A DNA stretch of 64,000 nt from Orbilia blumenaviensis (Eukaryota > Ascomycota > Orbiliomycetes > Orbiliales > Orbiliaceae): assembly GCA_036872755.1 (NCBI GenBank), contig JAVHNS010000007.1, forward strand, positions 1,426,001 to 1,490,000, given 5' to 3'. The notes beneath the pieces were generated by a model that saw only the letters and a program-made list of their open reading frames with translations, searched no databases and had not been told where the DNA came from. The first letter of the stretch is position 1, and each line of letters begins with the position of its first letter. Below are positions 24,342 to 35,210 of the stretch, in pieces. A program made the position numbers and the translations under genes.

Positions 24342-25374
24342 ATACATATATCTTAATACCATATTACTTAAAAACAAACCACCCCAAATATACACTTCGA
24401 CCATAATGCTAGCTTAGTTTCAGTCCCAGACGCAGTCACCACAAGTGTATGCTAGCTCACAGAAGAGTCAAATGAATTTAGGCAATTTTGGGACGTCTTA
24501 ATTAAACCCACAGATACTTAAATTTATAGCTAGCTTAGAGGTCTAAGCTTGATTCCTTAACTCTTATTAATTATTGTGCTTCTAGGAAACCATCTTTCTT
24601 GGTGTACACTCTCTTAGGGTTCTCACGATCTTAAATTCTGTATTCGTTGATGTACATGTAGTCATACCCAGCTTAGTCTTAGATGCCTAATCGAAGTTAG
24701 CTTACTTAGTAAATAAAGGGCACGAGACATGTCGACAATAAGGAAAGCTTGATTTTAAAAACCCAACTATTGTCATACCGTGCACACAATACACATTAGT
24801 AAACTAACTAAGGGGTAGATACCGGCTAACACTTTTCTTTTTGTCTAAAACTTCGCAAGGTCTAGATAGGCTTAACAATATTGTTGTATCATCTAATTTT
24901 GCTAATTGGGGTTGAAGGATTTAATAACACTCGACTTCACCAATTGATGATATAAATTTCTAAAGCACGTGGTTACAACGTTGACTCTATCTGGCAGTGA
25001 AAGTATATCTACTACGTATATCTTCCCCCTTCAGGACGTATAAACATTCGATCGGCACTCGGATTTGCGCATGTTCATTATCCAACACGTAGGAATATCC
25101 TAGTGAGCTCAACTTAAAAACGCTAGATATTCACTTATACTTACCCCCTACTAACTAAGCAACGAAAGTACTTATATCTACCTAGGTATACACCCCTATG
25201 TCGAATCCAGGTCCAGACCTTCTCCTAATTTTATATAAGATCAACCAACATTAGCAATCAAGCATCGAAATTCTGGGCTTTTTGACGGCATCAATTGGCT
25301 GCAAGTCCTAATCGATAACTTTGACCGCCTGTACTTATCTACCCCAAAATTCGATAACCCCCAAAACACCGAAA
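24342..25374. other. intergenic between glycine-rich paralogues
   Basis: No gene seen; AT-rich. A TATA candidate for the second paralogue lies at 25232-25238. Confidence 0.6.
25232..25238 (+). promoter_or_regulatory. TATA box candidate for glycine-rich gene B
   Basis: TATATAA 137 nt before the ATG at 25375, a distance comparable to that in the paralogue. Confidence 0.45.
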
Positions 25375-25803
25375 ATGGGGTGCTTTGGTTTTTTGAAAAA
25401 GAAGAAACCGTTTTCTGATATGCCTGGAAATAAAATAAGAAGCAACTTCACAACAAGGACTTCCAGCAGCACCTCAAATGTCCCCAAAGAGGTTAAAACA
25501 AAGCCCCAAAGCCTCACCCCGAGTGGATATGGCGAGTCCACATCAAGCTATCGTTCTGCCAATACAAATCCTTACGCCATGGATAGCGTAGCGCTCAATG
25601 CTGTGTTAGCGACAAGCCTGAATGCCGACAACAATAATGACCCCTGCGCCTATGATAGTAGCTATTACGATAATAGTGGGAGCTATCAGGCGGCGACGAG
25701 CTACGGGGATACCGTATTTTATAATCCTGAGTACTCTGGAGATTGCGGCGGCAACTCTGGCGGAGATGGTGGTTATTTTGGTGGTGAAGGTGGTGGGCGT
25801 TAG
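25375..25803 (+). CDS. Glycine-rich small protein B (142 aa), paralogue of the previous gene
   Basis: Begins MGCFGFLKKKKPFSDMP: Gly2-Cys3 followed by four lysines, a combination seen in lipidated membrane-anchored proteins, though the position-6 residue is Phe, which weakens a myristoylation prediction. A Ser/Thr-rich linker follows, then the shared core SVALNAVLATSLNAD, a Tyr-rich segment (YDSSYYDNSGSYQ) and a glycine-rich tail with one Cys (GDCGGNSGGDGG). The frame upstream of the ATG has no other start. Same order of elements as the gene at 23877: basic N-terminus, Ser-rich linker, VALN...TSLN core, Gly-rich tail. Single exon. Function unknown. Confidence 0.68.
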   Translation: MGCFGFLKKKKPFSDMPGNKIRSNFTTRTSSSTSNVPKEVKTKPQSLTPSGYGESTSSYRSANTNPYAMDSVALNAVLATSLNADNNNDPCAYDSSYYDNSGSYQAATSYGDTVFYNPEYSGDCGGNSGGDGGYFGGEGGGR

Positions 25804-28800
25804 TACCCAGATCTAGTAGCCAATAATATATCGTATAAGACAAGTCGGTAAAATTGTTCCATATTTTATGGATTCATTGTCTTTATAAGGAGCTAAACTG
25901 AAGATGGTTGGCAGACGGGTCAATCATGGATTTTATGAGGAGTTTGGCTGGCATTCCTAGAGTCTAGCTGCAAGCTACGATCGCTATGTTTTAGAACTAT
26001 GCCTTTTTTTGTTTTTGTATTTTAATTTTATCCTCGGGTTTCTTAATTCTCGGATTCTGTTACGGTTATACATGAACCCGAGCAGTCATGTCAATAAGAT
26101 TGCCATACGGCCTATAGGCGTGGCATATAACCTCTATAGTTATATAATCCAGGCTGAGGCCCAATCTCTGTTTTGGCATCTGAATTAACAAGACCAACAA
26201 CGTATACATCTGCGTGGGATTCAATTTACTTTAAAATAAATTTACTGAAGCTACCTGGAGCAAGCTGATCAGCTGAACTTAAAGGCATCGTATGTACTTA
26301 CACTGCATCAAAACTCGGAAAGCAACGGGCTAACATTTGAGTCCAGAAGACTACGTTTTAGATAAAGCTATAGCGGCACTCGCGCACTGCTATAGCCATT
26401 GATCATGATACCATATATACATGTATTAATACATGTTTAAATTTGTGTACACGAGAACCGGTTAACGCGATTAAACCAAGCTAAACTTCCGTCATCGATC
26501 ACGCACCCACAGCTAGCGCGCGGCGCTGCAGGTACAACATAGGCCCGGGGATACGCAGAGCGTCAATATATATATATATTATCAGCCTTGGATAGCTTAA
26601 GCGCTTAGCTTGGAATATATATAGATATATTAATTACTGATTGCGATAGATTTAAGTCCGTTGGCCGTTCTCAACATATTAATATTTATTAAATTCGAAG
26701 ATTCGAGCTTGCAAGTGAGGATATATCGACCTGGTGATACCAAATTATGAATTATATTGGGATACATTTATGTGCATACATACATTTATAAATTTAGTAT
26801 CGATATAGGTATATACACACATATGCACTTCTAACACCTTGTGTTAGTATCGACGTCGACCGCGACCACGGCCCAGGCCTGCTGTGTGCGACTCGAGAAC
26901 CATCGGCCATTCACGTCAGGTTGGGATGCATATTGTGTTGTGAGGTAGCACAAAGTGCTGATCTCTCGGTGAAAACCGTCGGTTGTAACGGTATGGCAGG
27001 GCAGCCATCTCAGGCACGCCGGGTCAGGAATAGTAGTACTTCAAGCTTTAAATCGCAGTATGCATTTCGACACATCCAGATACACTATTCCATACATACG
27101 TCAAAGGACGCCTGCAATATGAACTAATTATAAGCCTGGTCATAAACATGATCATGAATGCGATCTGCCAAGCGGAAGAGCCTCAGCAGAGCCAAGTGAC
27201 AAAAACCCGATTTGCTCATCAGTGGCCCTGCACGTCAGCCGCTCCTGAACCAATTGTGCATTTGTCAATTAGAGACATGCATGAGGAAATTTGAACCCAT
27301 GCAGGGTGAACTGCGACTGCGAGCACATCAGCAGCCCAATTTGGGTTCCGGCGCCCTTGAGGCCCTATGGGAAGGCTTCGGCTACAAATTTAACCACCAC
27401 GATATCTTCTTCCCTTCGGCCCTGCCAGGTTTGTGGACTTCTAAATCCTCGTGGTTACACGAAACTCTATCGATATATTGGTGGGGGATGTTGTTATTGT
27501 TGGTCGAACACCGGACTAACTAAATCGAAAGAAAGATTGGTTTCAGGGCTTGAGGAACGAAATTCGAAAGGACAGCACTGCAAGCCATCCCCTCGAGGAG
27601 CTCGAGATCTGTGTGATAAGGTCTTGCTGCATTGGCCATCTTGGCTATGCTTCACAAAAATCAATGCACTCACAAGTGCTCATATCTAGAGACGCCCCTT
27701 ATTCTGTGATCCGAATTGGTCTACCACCATATCGTCACGTTGTGAATAGATAACCACGCAGGAGAGGATTCGGATGGCTAGCCACCCGATGCTGGTTTTT
27801 GCGAGCCCCTCCTGCGCTGTCTCTGCATGCATCAATGCACGGGAAACGATGTGTGATTCCAACATGGTCCTCAGTCAGCCTTCACGGCCCATGGATTCGT
27901 CTGATTTAAAGTCTGACCCGGCACCCGAAACGCGTGCCCTCTCCGTTGGGCAGGATTTATCACTCTTTCTCGTCGCTGCTTGCTACTGCTTGCTTTGTTT
28001 TGAAAGGTCTACAGTCGTTTCAGCAGTGATTCAAGCATCAATTCCGAAGTAACTTCACATATCCAACACTGTCGCAGCGTGGACCGAAATCCAGGCCGTT
28101 GGAACTTCCTCTTGTGCTCCCTCGAAACCACGGAACAGGCGGATAGACACATACCGGGGGCGGACTTTAACCCTAGCTCCACCCCCATCTGTCGATGAAA
28201 GATTGCCCCACTCATCCAGCTCAGTCCATCAATTTCGCGTACTGGCGGGGGTTCGTTTTCCCGTCACCCATAAAGAAGGTCGCTGAAGAAAAGAGAGCCG
28301 ATCCGAGGCATTACTCGACCTTAAACAGTCCGACGGGGCTCGATCTCGATCATTGATTTCAATTTTTTTTCTGCTGTTTACCAGGTGAAGAAACTTGTTT
28401 GCGCCCAGGATCCTTTTTGGCTATTGCAAGGAACTTTAAAAACTTTGTTCCCGATACTGCAATTTCGCAGGGCATCTCAACACCGCCCTTGTGGAAGTGA
28501 GTGCCACCCAAGTCGCAGGCACTCAATCTCTAACGATAGCACAAGAGACGTTCACCCAAAGCCACGTCTCCGAGTTGTCGTGCGAATAGGCATCCTGCTT
28601 GGGTGGGTAACTGAAGCTAGTCGGCCGGTGCTTCCCTGCAGTCAGCCTCAGCAGCAAATAGAAACAAAGAAATACGACTAACACCTCAACTAGAAAAGAA
28701 ACGGAAGCCTGCATTTGCATGCCCTCTTGTGCTGCTATTCTTACCCTTCCTGATCAACCCCAGTTGCAGCCAGCTGCTCACATTCACGTTTATCTCCTGC

Positions 28801-29485
28801 TTGTCTGTCATTCGTTTTCGACATTTCAGCCCCGATTTTCTCAGCCGTTTATGAGAGCGCCTGATAATACCCACTTCATTCCTTCGCTAGACGCTTGAAG
28901 GATACAATCTTCATTTACGGAACTCCCTACACATGAACAATATCATTCTCGAAACATTTTTCTGAATTTCCCGCCGGCATTTCTCAGCGTTATTCTCATT
29001 GTTTGCGGTCGCCCATAATACTAAGTTTTTTTTGTACCTCCCTGTCGCAGCACCAATCTTATCAACTCCTCAGTGTCATCGGCTTTTGGCATTCCGCCTT
29101 CTGAACGAATCGCCCCAACCCTCAAATAGAAATTCGTGCATCCCTGAGTCTTTCTATCGTATTCGTACGGCGAGGCGATCAAGTTTGCAAAAGTTAAATT
29201 CCGGGATTATCTAATATCGGTGGTTGCGGCAAGTTACGCCATTTTCATTCTAACAAGTAATCCTACACGCATACGGCAGACATATTCGACAAGATGAAGC
29301 AGTAGCCGAAGTTGCTTAACCAGAACCACCTGAAACGATACAATATAGATTACCGGCCTGCCCAAATTACAAGCGCGAGCCTCGAAATAATACATCCTGA
29401 AGGCTAGACCGAAGGGACCAGATCCCCTTTCCCCTCAAGTACTAGCTTCCCCCCAGCTCCCAAGTATTTGAGTTGTGGTGCAGCC
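25804..29485. other. gene-poor stretch, 3.7 kb
   Basis: No convincing gene. Short open frames at 26921-27753 and 28385-28720 do not resemble any protein I know and lack splice support. The region changes from AT-rich (to about 26850) to balanced composition, which may be the promoter and long leader of the DUF1765 gene. Confidence 0.5.
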
Positions 29486-32400
29486 ATGGCATCCCTCACT
29501 CTGGAAGCTTTGCCCAAAAATGTTGTGGTAGCTGATTCTGTTGGCAAAGTACGACCGACGAGTTTTCTTTTGCGCTCAGCTTCTGAGCCCCATCTCAACT
29601 ACATGTTTTCCAAGTATGATCATCTTGCTGGGAGAGATTCTCTAGAGTTTTCTCCGTCTTCGTCAAGGTCCCCTTCACCAAATGGGAAAGATGAATCCAT
29701 CTTTAGTAACCCTGAAGACGACAACTCCTCCACCTCTACAAACGGGTCCAGCACTCCGAAACGCCCTGCACCAGTCTTAGAACGCCGTCACACTCTCCAA
29801 AGATCACCTGAACAATTATCTTCAAGTTCTTCCAGCTTACGGTCTTTGAAATCGAAGAAACGCCCGCCAAGTGTTGCATTTATGAAGACACCTGCCTCTG
29901 AGGGGCAGGTCATCACCTTGTCTTCTCAACGGTCGAATTCCTCTATTAGTTTATCATCTTTGGGCAACACCAGCCCCAAAAAAGATGAGCTATGGGTTGG
30001 ATTCAAGGCTCTCGAGAGTGATTATTCGAAGTACGCAATCCAGTAATGCCCCTGATAGCTCATTAACTAACACGGTCTAGGTTCAACTGCAAATCAATCC
30101 TTCAACGAACCCATGTTCTCCGTAGCTCGCTTATCCCCTTTCTGCGCAAGTTCGACAGTTCAACCTCGACAGTTCCCATTGATATTCATGAACTAGACCG
30201 AAGGATACGAACATTGAACAAATGGTGGACGCTGTTATTGGCGTCTCTTCGTTCAAATGGCGCCAATATGATCCCGATCCAGGACAAATCAACGTATCTT
30301 GAAGGTGTAATCGGAATCCTATCACGGCCAGAATGGCGGGGCGCCCCCTCATCTCTTGCACCGCTCTCGACAAGAAATCCAAGCCCCTCCAATTCGTGTT
30401 CTTCCCTTTCATCTGCTTCATCAACAATATCATACGAAAAGTCGCTACAGCACGATATGAAAGTAATGTATACAACTTCGCTACTCGATACCCTCGCCTA
30501 CACACTTGAAGGGATGTCCGAGCCGCAATGTGGTGGGCTTGTGCATTTTGCCGGCAAGGTTATCGCGTATTCGTTCTTCTTTGTCAACGGTGTTAGTGAG
30601 ATGCTCATTGGTTTACTTGGATTAAAAGCCCCGCAATTGCGCAAAGTGTTGAATGAGTATGGTATTGGGCGAGGTATGGATCTCCAGGCCGTGGCGGAAG
30701 GTGTCATCGGCGAGTTCCCGCAATCGGTTCACTCCGTTGGTTTTACCACCATGAGCGCAGCCTTGCCGCGATTAAAAAAGCCTGGTAACTATATGGTGGC
30801 AACAAGCAACATCGACTGGAAAGGCCCCTGGATATCCCGATGGACAGGCCGAGAGACTGATATGTTTTTCGTGTTCGCTAAGCACTACCATCTTTTGCTC
30901 GCAGAATACTTACCTGTTGGGATTTCTGCGACAGCTAGACTTTGCGCACCCGGATTTCTCTTCATTCAAGCCCAGTTGCTCTCACTTCTGGAAACCGCCA
31001 TTCATCGCGGGCCGCCTCACCTCTCCCCGTCCGAAAATAACTCAGTCAATGTTACCTTTGATGATATCGTCGGCGCACAGATTGTGAATGGGAACGGGAA
31101 CGCCATGCAACAAGCACCATCAAAAACAATGTACCGTCCTTTGATGGACCAAAGAATCTTCTCGCTTTTGAAGGATATCACGATGGACAAAAATTTCAAC
31201 GATGCCATGCGAGATGTATTTGCGACAGCTTTTGCTAACCTTCTCAAATCACTGGCAAAAAACACTAAAGTTGTTGAACACTCAGCTTGTGTCTCTCTGT
31301 GCGATCTCTTAGAGGAGGGTATCCCGGCGCTCTACCAGTTCGAACAACAATCTGAAACCGGTGCAAAATACATCGATTGGCCCTTTTGGATGGAGGTTTC
31401 GAAACAGATGATGAAAAATGAAAACAGCATGACCGAGCTTCGGCTTTTTTCTTTTATCTATGTTGTTTGGGATCTCATAGCGGAAGATCCCCAGAGGAAA
31501 CGATCGATTTGCTTGGACTGGCTTCTTTCTGGTGATATATGGAATAGGTTTTTCAGCCACTGGTGCCCAATGGTTCGAGCATTTTATATGAGATTGTTGT
31601 GCTGGAGAGTGGGAAGACTTTCGGGCCAAGGATCGAATGGGGAGGCGAGCCTTACACCTGACGGAGTCGAAATCTCAACAACCTCGTGCGATAGGGAGAT
31701 ATTCGAAATGCTCTTGGTGCGACTCCACGGATCCCAAGCGGCATTCATGTTCTTGCGTGATGAGTCGGATCGCAATTCAACAGTAAGACCATCTATAGTA
31801 CCATGCCCACCTGCGCCCAATCGAAAACTCGCCATCATTCGTGTCGAATCCCAACCTGGATTCGGGCGACCGTTTTCTCTCGACAAAATGATACCTCTAC
31901 AGACAGAACAGCCAAAGCCAGCGCCGGCGAAACCCGTACAAACGCAGGAAACAAGCGGGGAATCAAACGGCGGATCCGCTATTAAGAGGCGATGGTCGCT
32001 TCTTAGAAATTTCTTGGGTGCAGCAGAGGCCTTGAAACCCGACTCTTCTACGACCACACAGCCGAAAGCTGCGCCAGTCGCCCCACAGCCAACATCGAAA
32101 TCCACAAACTCTGGCTATGTACCACCGCGAACTTCATCCGGAAAGGATGCTTGGCAGGCGACTAAAGTCCCTTATGGCGCAGCCTTCGGCAACAGGAGCA
32201 GAATGCAATTCAAATTCGTTTTAGAATACACAGATCGCCCACCACATGCGAGGAAAGGCAAAAATAGCAACCCTCCCCGACTTCCTCGTCTAACACAGGA
32301 TTGGTTTGAATCTAACAACGGAAACAAGGAGCTTCCCTCAGTCAGCCCACCTGCTTTACTACCAACTGGAAAAGCACCTCAGAATTGGAAATACTTCGGC

Positions 32401-32535
32401 CGAGCATTATCAGAATGGACACTCGTGATCGATGAAATCGATAACTTCGTAGAGCGTCGAAAAAACGAGGGTATCAGAGACGTTCGGGATTCGGAAATTC
32501 CAATTTTGTCCGTAGACTCGCTGAGGAAAGGGTAA
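29486..32535 (+). CDS. DUF1765-family protein, 999 aa
   Basis: Exons 29486-30030 and 30081-32535 join in phase (donor GTACGC, branch TTAACTAAC, acceptor TCTAG) to 999 residues. Residues 1-180 are Ser-rich and likely disordered. From about residue 225 the segment NKWWTLLLASL, then YLEGVIGILSRPEWRG, resembles the start of DUF1765, a domain found only in fungal proteins. The long middle part (about 330-750) is helical and rich in Trp and aromatic residues. The C-terminal 250 residues carry a Pro/Thr-rich linker followed by a conserved-looking piece ending in an ELNF-type helix (WTLVIDEIDNFVERRKNEG). No clear transmembrane segment stands out. Function of the family is not established to my knowledge. 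Convergent with DAP1. Confidence 0.8.
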
Positions 32536-33006
32536 TGGAGTATGGGGGCTGGAGTATATCTTTATGGTGAAGTGACAGGTTACAAGGGGGCAGGAAGAAG
32601 GATACAGCATGTCTTTCCCATTTGTTTTGGCGTTATTGGAGCATATCTCGCAGCTGGCTTGTTTAGGAAAAGCTTTCATTTGGTAATAAGGTTTCCATTC
32701 GTACATATCTGAGATCCAGACACACACACTTCCCCCTCTCTTTTGTATATTTCCGACACTGAGCAAGAAGCATGTATGGCTTTTGGGATAAATTGAATAA
32801 TAGAAGATAGTAATGGTATTCTTGAGGCTAACAAATCTACCTGAGATCATCACATCCGTAATGCTTTGACTTCAATTAAAACTCTCTTTCTAAATTCAAT
32901 CGATCAAATTAAGAATAAATTATAACCTCAACTACAGGTTCTCCCACCTGAAGCATAAAGTTGCTATACCCCACTAGATCGCGCCAAGTCGGATAACGTA
33001 ATGTAA
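32536..33006. other. intergenic between convergent genes
   Basis: 3' UTRs of the DUF1765 gene and DAP1; nothing else seen. Confidence 0.6.
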
Positions 33007-33631
33007 TTACTGCTTCTCTATAGCCCCGCCCTCTTCTCCCTCGTTGACCAGCTCCCCAACAACCAAATATTTCCCCACAAACTGATCAAACCACCCCTGC
33101 AGAGTCTCCTTCTCATCTGCTGCCAGGTCCTCCAAAGTATCCAGTTTTTGGTCCAACGGCGTCAACAAGCTCTGATCCAAAACTCCCTTAGCTAACCCTC
33201 TACTCGCATCTCTTCCTGCAAAGATGCTATATGATGCACCGGGCCCGTAGAACATCGGCTTCGATGATACGTCGAATACTTTTCCTTTTAGCGCAAGCAA
33301 GATGCGAGGATCGTCCGTGCCATTGTACTTGACTAGGGTACGCGGTGTGTATGTTGTAAATACGATGGGTTCCGGGGCAGCGATTGTAGGGATCGGAGAA
33401 GGTTTGAAGCGCATGTAAATAAGATACGCAGCGAGCGAGAAGAGAATAAGATTCAAGGGAGTCACGAGCGGCACTCTAGAAAAAAAAAAAACCACGATCA
33501 TATTAGCTCGAGATCACCGATGTAAGCCGATATATTCGCAGAATTGGAGCTTACGCCTCCGTAACAGCCGGGGCTTGAGCCTCCATGGTTTTGATGGTTT
33601 CGACGATGATAGGGCGGACCGGATCTGCCAT
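33007..33631 (-). CDS. DAP1: Membrane-anchored haem-binding protein, Dap1/PGRMC type
   Basis: Exons 33631-33555 and 33475-33007 (donor GTAAGC, acceptor TCTAG) give 181 residues. The N-terminal 32 residues are short and polar, one membrane span follows at about 33-49, then a cytochrome-b5-like domain at about 65-165. Conserved words are LLALKGKVFDVSS and FYGPGASYSIFAGRDASRG. Tyr108 aligns with the haem-ligating tyrosine of human PGRMC1 (family knowledge). Dap1 proteins support cytochrome P450 enzymes of sterol synthesis, notably Erg11, at the ER membrane. The C-terminus is acidic. The intron holds an A11 run next to the acceptor side. An unspliced reading would start at a non-ATG codon and lack the proper N-terminus. 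Confidence 0.93.
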
Positions 33632-34150
33632 ATTTTGGTGAGTTTTGAGAATGCTCAAGTGTTATGAATCGAGGAAGGTTTTTGGTACCTATAATAACGG
33701 GAGCTGGCGGTTGGAAATGGGAAGGTTTATGTGGGTAAGCTGAACTTTGGTTAGTGTGAGCCAAATGATGTAACCAGCCGATCTCGTCCCAAGATCCCCA
33801 ACAATATTCACAACGCAGAAAATGCAACAAGGCTGAGATATTTAGGATGCCACCAAGGATCTCACGGGGCAATTCTAGAACTAGGATTCTAGGATAGGAA
33901 AAATACCGAAATCTACTGAACTTAGTTAAGCAAGGGGCCTCTATTATGGGAGTCAGTATTTCCAAGGACACAATAAGCACGCCAGGACTGTGTTACTGCA
34001 GATGTATTCCCCTGATGATATCGATCGACCGATCGTGCGCTTGAACCCTGCAGCTACAAAATATTAAAGTTGGCGGTTGCTCGTTATAGAAAAGCGTTGC
34101 GTATGCGTTACATTGTCACGTCTGAAAATAAAATACAGAACCCTTGCTAG

Positions 34151-34402
34151 ACGAATCAAAGGCAACGGCCAGTTTATCTTCAGGAGCCCAGGGATGGCAG
34201 CCGCTCCCCCGGTGCCTATGGCGATGTTCTACTTGGAGTCGGAACAGACCTTCGAATTGCAGTCGTTGCGGGCCATGCAGCATTATGCTTGGCCGAATTC
34301 GCGAAGTCAGGGCGCAAAAACATAGATATTGTGCGACAAAATTATTCGGGCGAGGCCGAACAGATTGATGGCCGTGGCGTGGAGGTGCTCCCGCTACCAT
34401 GA
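34151..34402 (+). other. Coding-like open fragment, possible gene relic
   Basis: An 83-codon open frame between TAG (34148-34150) and TGA (34400-34402) has no ATG start. It reads like protein rather than noise: GAYGDVLLGVGTDLRIAVV, then AGHAALCLAEFAKSGRKNID. Local GC content is higher than in the flanks, which also keeps the other frames open, so chance is possible. I see no splice signals that attach it to a gene. Confidence 0.2.
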
Positions 34403-34862
34403 ATCGTGACGAAGATTACAAGGTATACCAGGGTCCACTTGATCAGTATGCAAGTTGAGCGAGTAGATTTGCGGTAGGTTAGTGCGAAAAATATATTCGC
34501 ACTCCTGGAGCAGGACTATTGAATTCTTGCATTACGTGACTCGGCAAACTGTCCCGATTCCACTTACGCTAGCGCAGCCACGTTAACGTCAATCTGAGAG
34601 CTGACCAATTTAAAGTGTGTTTGAGACAGGCCAAATTGGGCGTTTATAGCCCAGTCTGGCCAGTTTTCAGGAGCAGCGGAAGCGGCTGCAAGCCACAAAG
34701 ATCATAATCGATCATCGATTCGAATGCGACCAAGGCTCAACGACACAGTCAATTGGGCTCCTATTATTTTTTCCCTTGTCTAATATCACCAACAGTCAAA
34801 TATGAACTGACAATTGGAAGTACTTTAGCATCATGGATACAGGAAGCAGAAAGAGCAGATAC

Positions 34863-34870
34863 TATATAAA
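34863..34870 (+). promoter_or_regulatory. TATA box candidate for the zinc-cluster/ankyrin-like gene
   Basis: TATATAAA about 340 nt before the ATG at 35211. Confidence 0.35.
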
Positions 34871-35210
34871 GATGGATGCCGGGCCTTTTAAATGATTGAA
34901 ATGTCAGTCAGAAGCCAGACCTCCTCAGATTTTGATCAATCATTATATATGCCTACATTATAGCTTTTTTGGGGGTTGAGCCTTTGCGAGCCCTGCTTGG
35001 TTGCCGACCATAGAATTCGCTTATCCATTATATAATATCAAAGAGTCTTTATCCTAATACCTCACTCATAAAGCCCACATACTAGGTCCACAATTAGCAG
35101 ACGCTGTGGTATTGGTTTCTACAACAAAGCATACAAACCATATTTGCCCAAACCACTGGGACTGCAAACCCGAGACCCCTTCCACAGACCCACGACAGCC
35201 GTGAAAGAAC

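Larger units (their letters stand above)
33632..35210. other. intergenic, divergent promoter region of DAP1 and the zinc-cluster gene
   Basis: No complete gene. Contains a coding-like fragment at 34151-34402 (listed separately) and a TATA candidate at 34863-34870 for the plus-strand gene. Confidence 0.5.
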
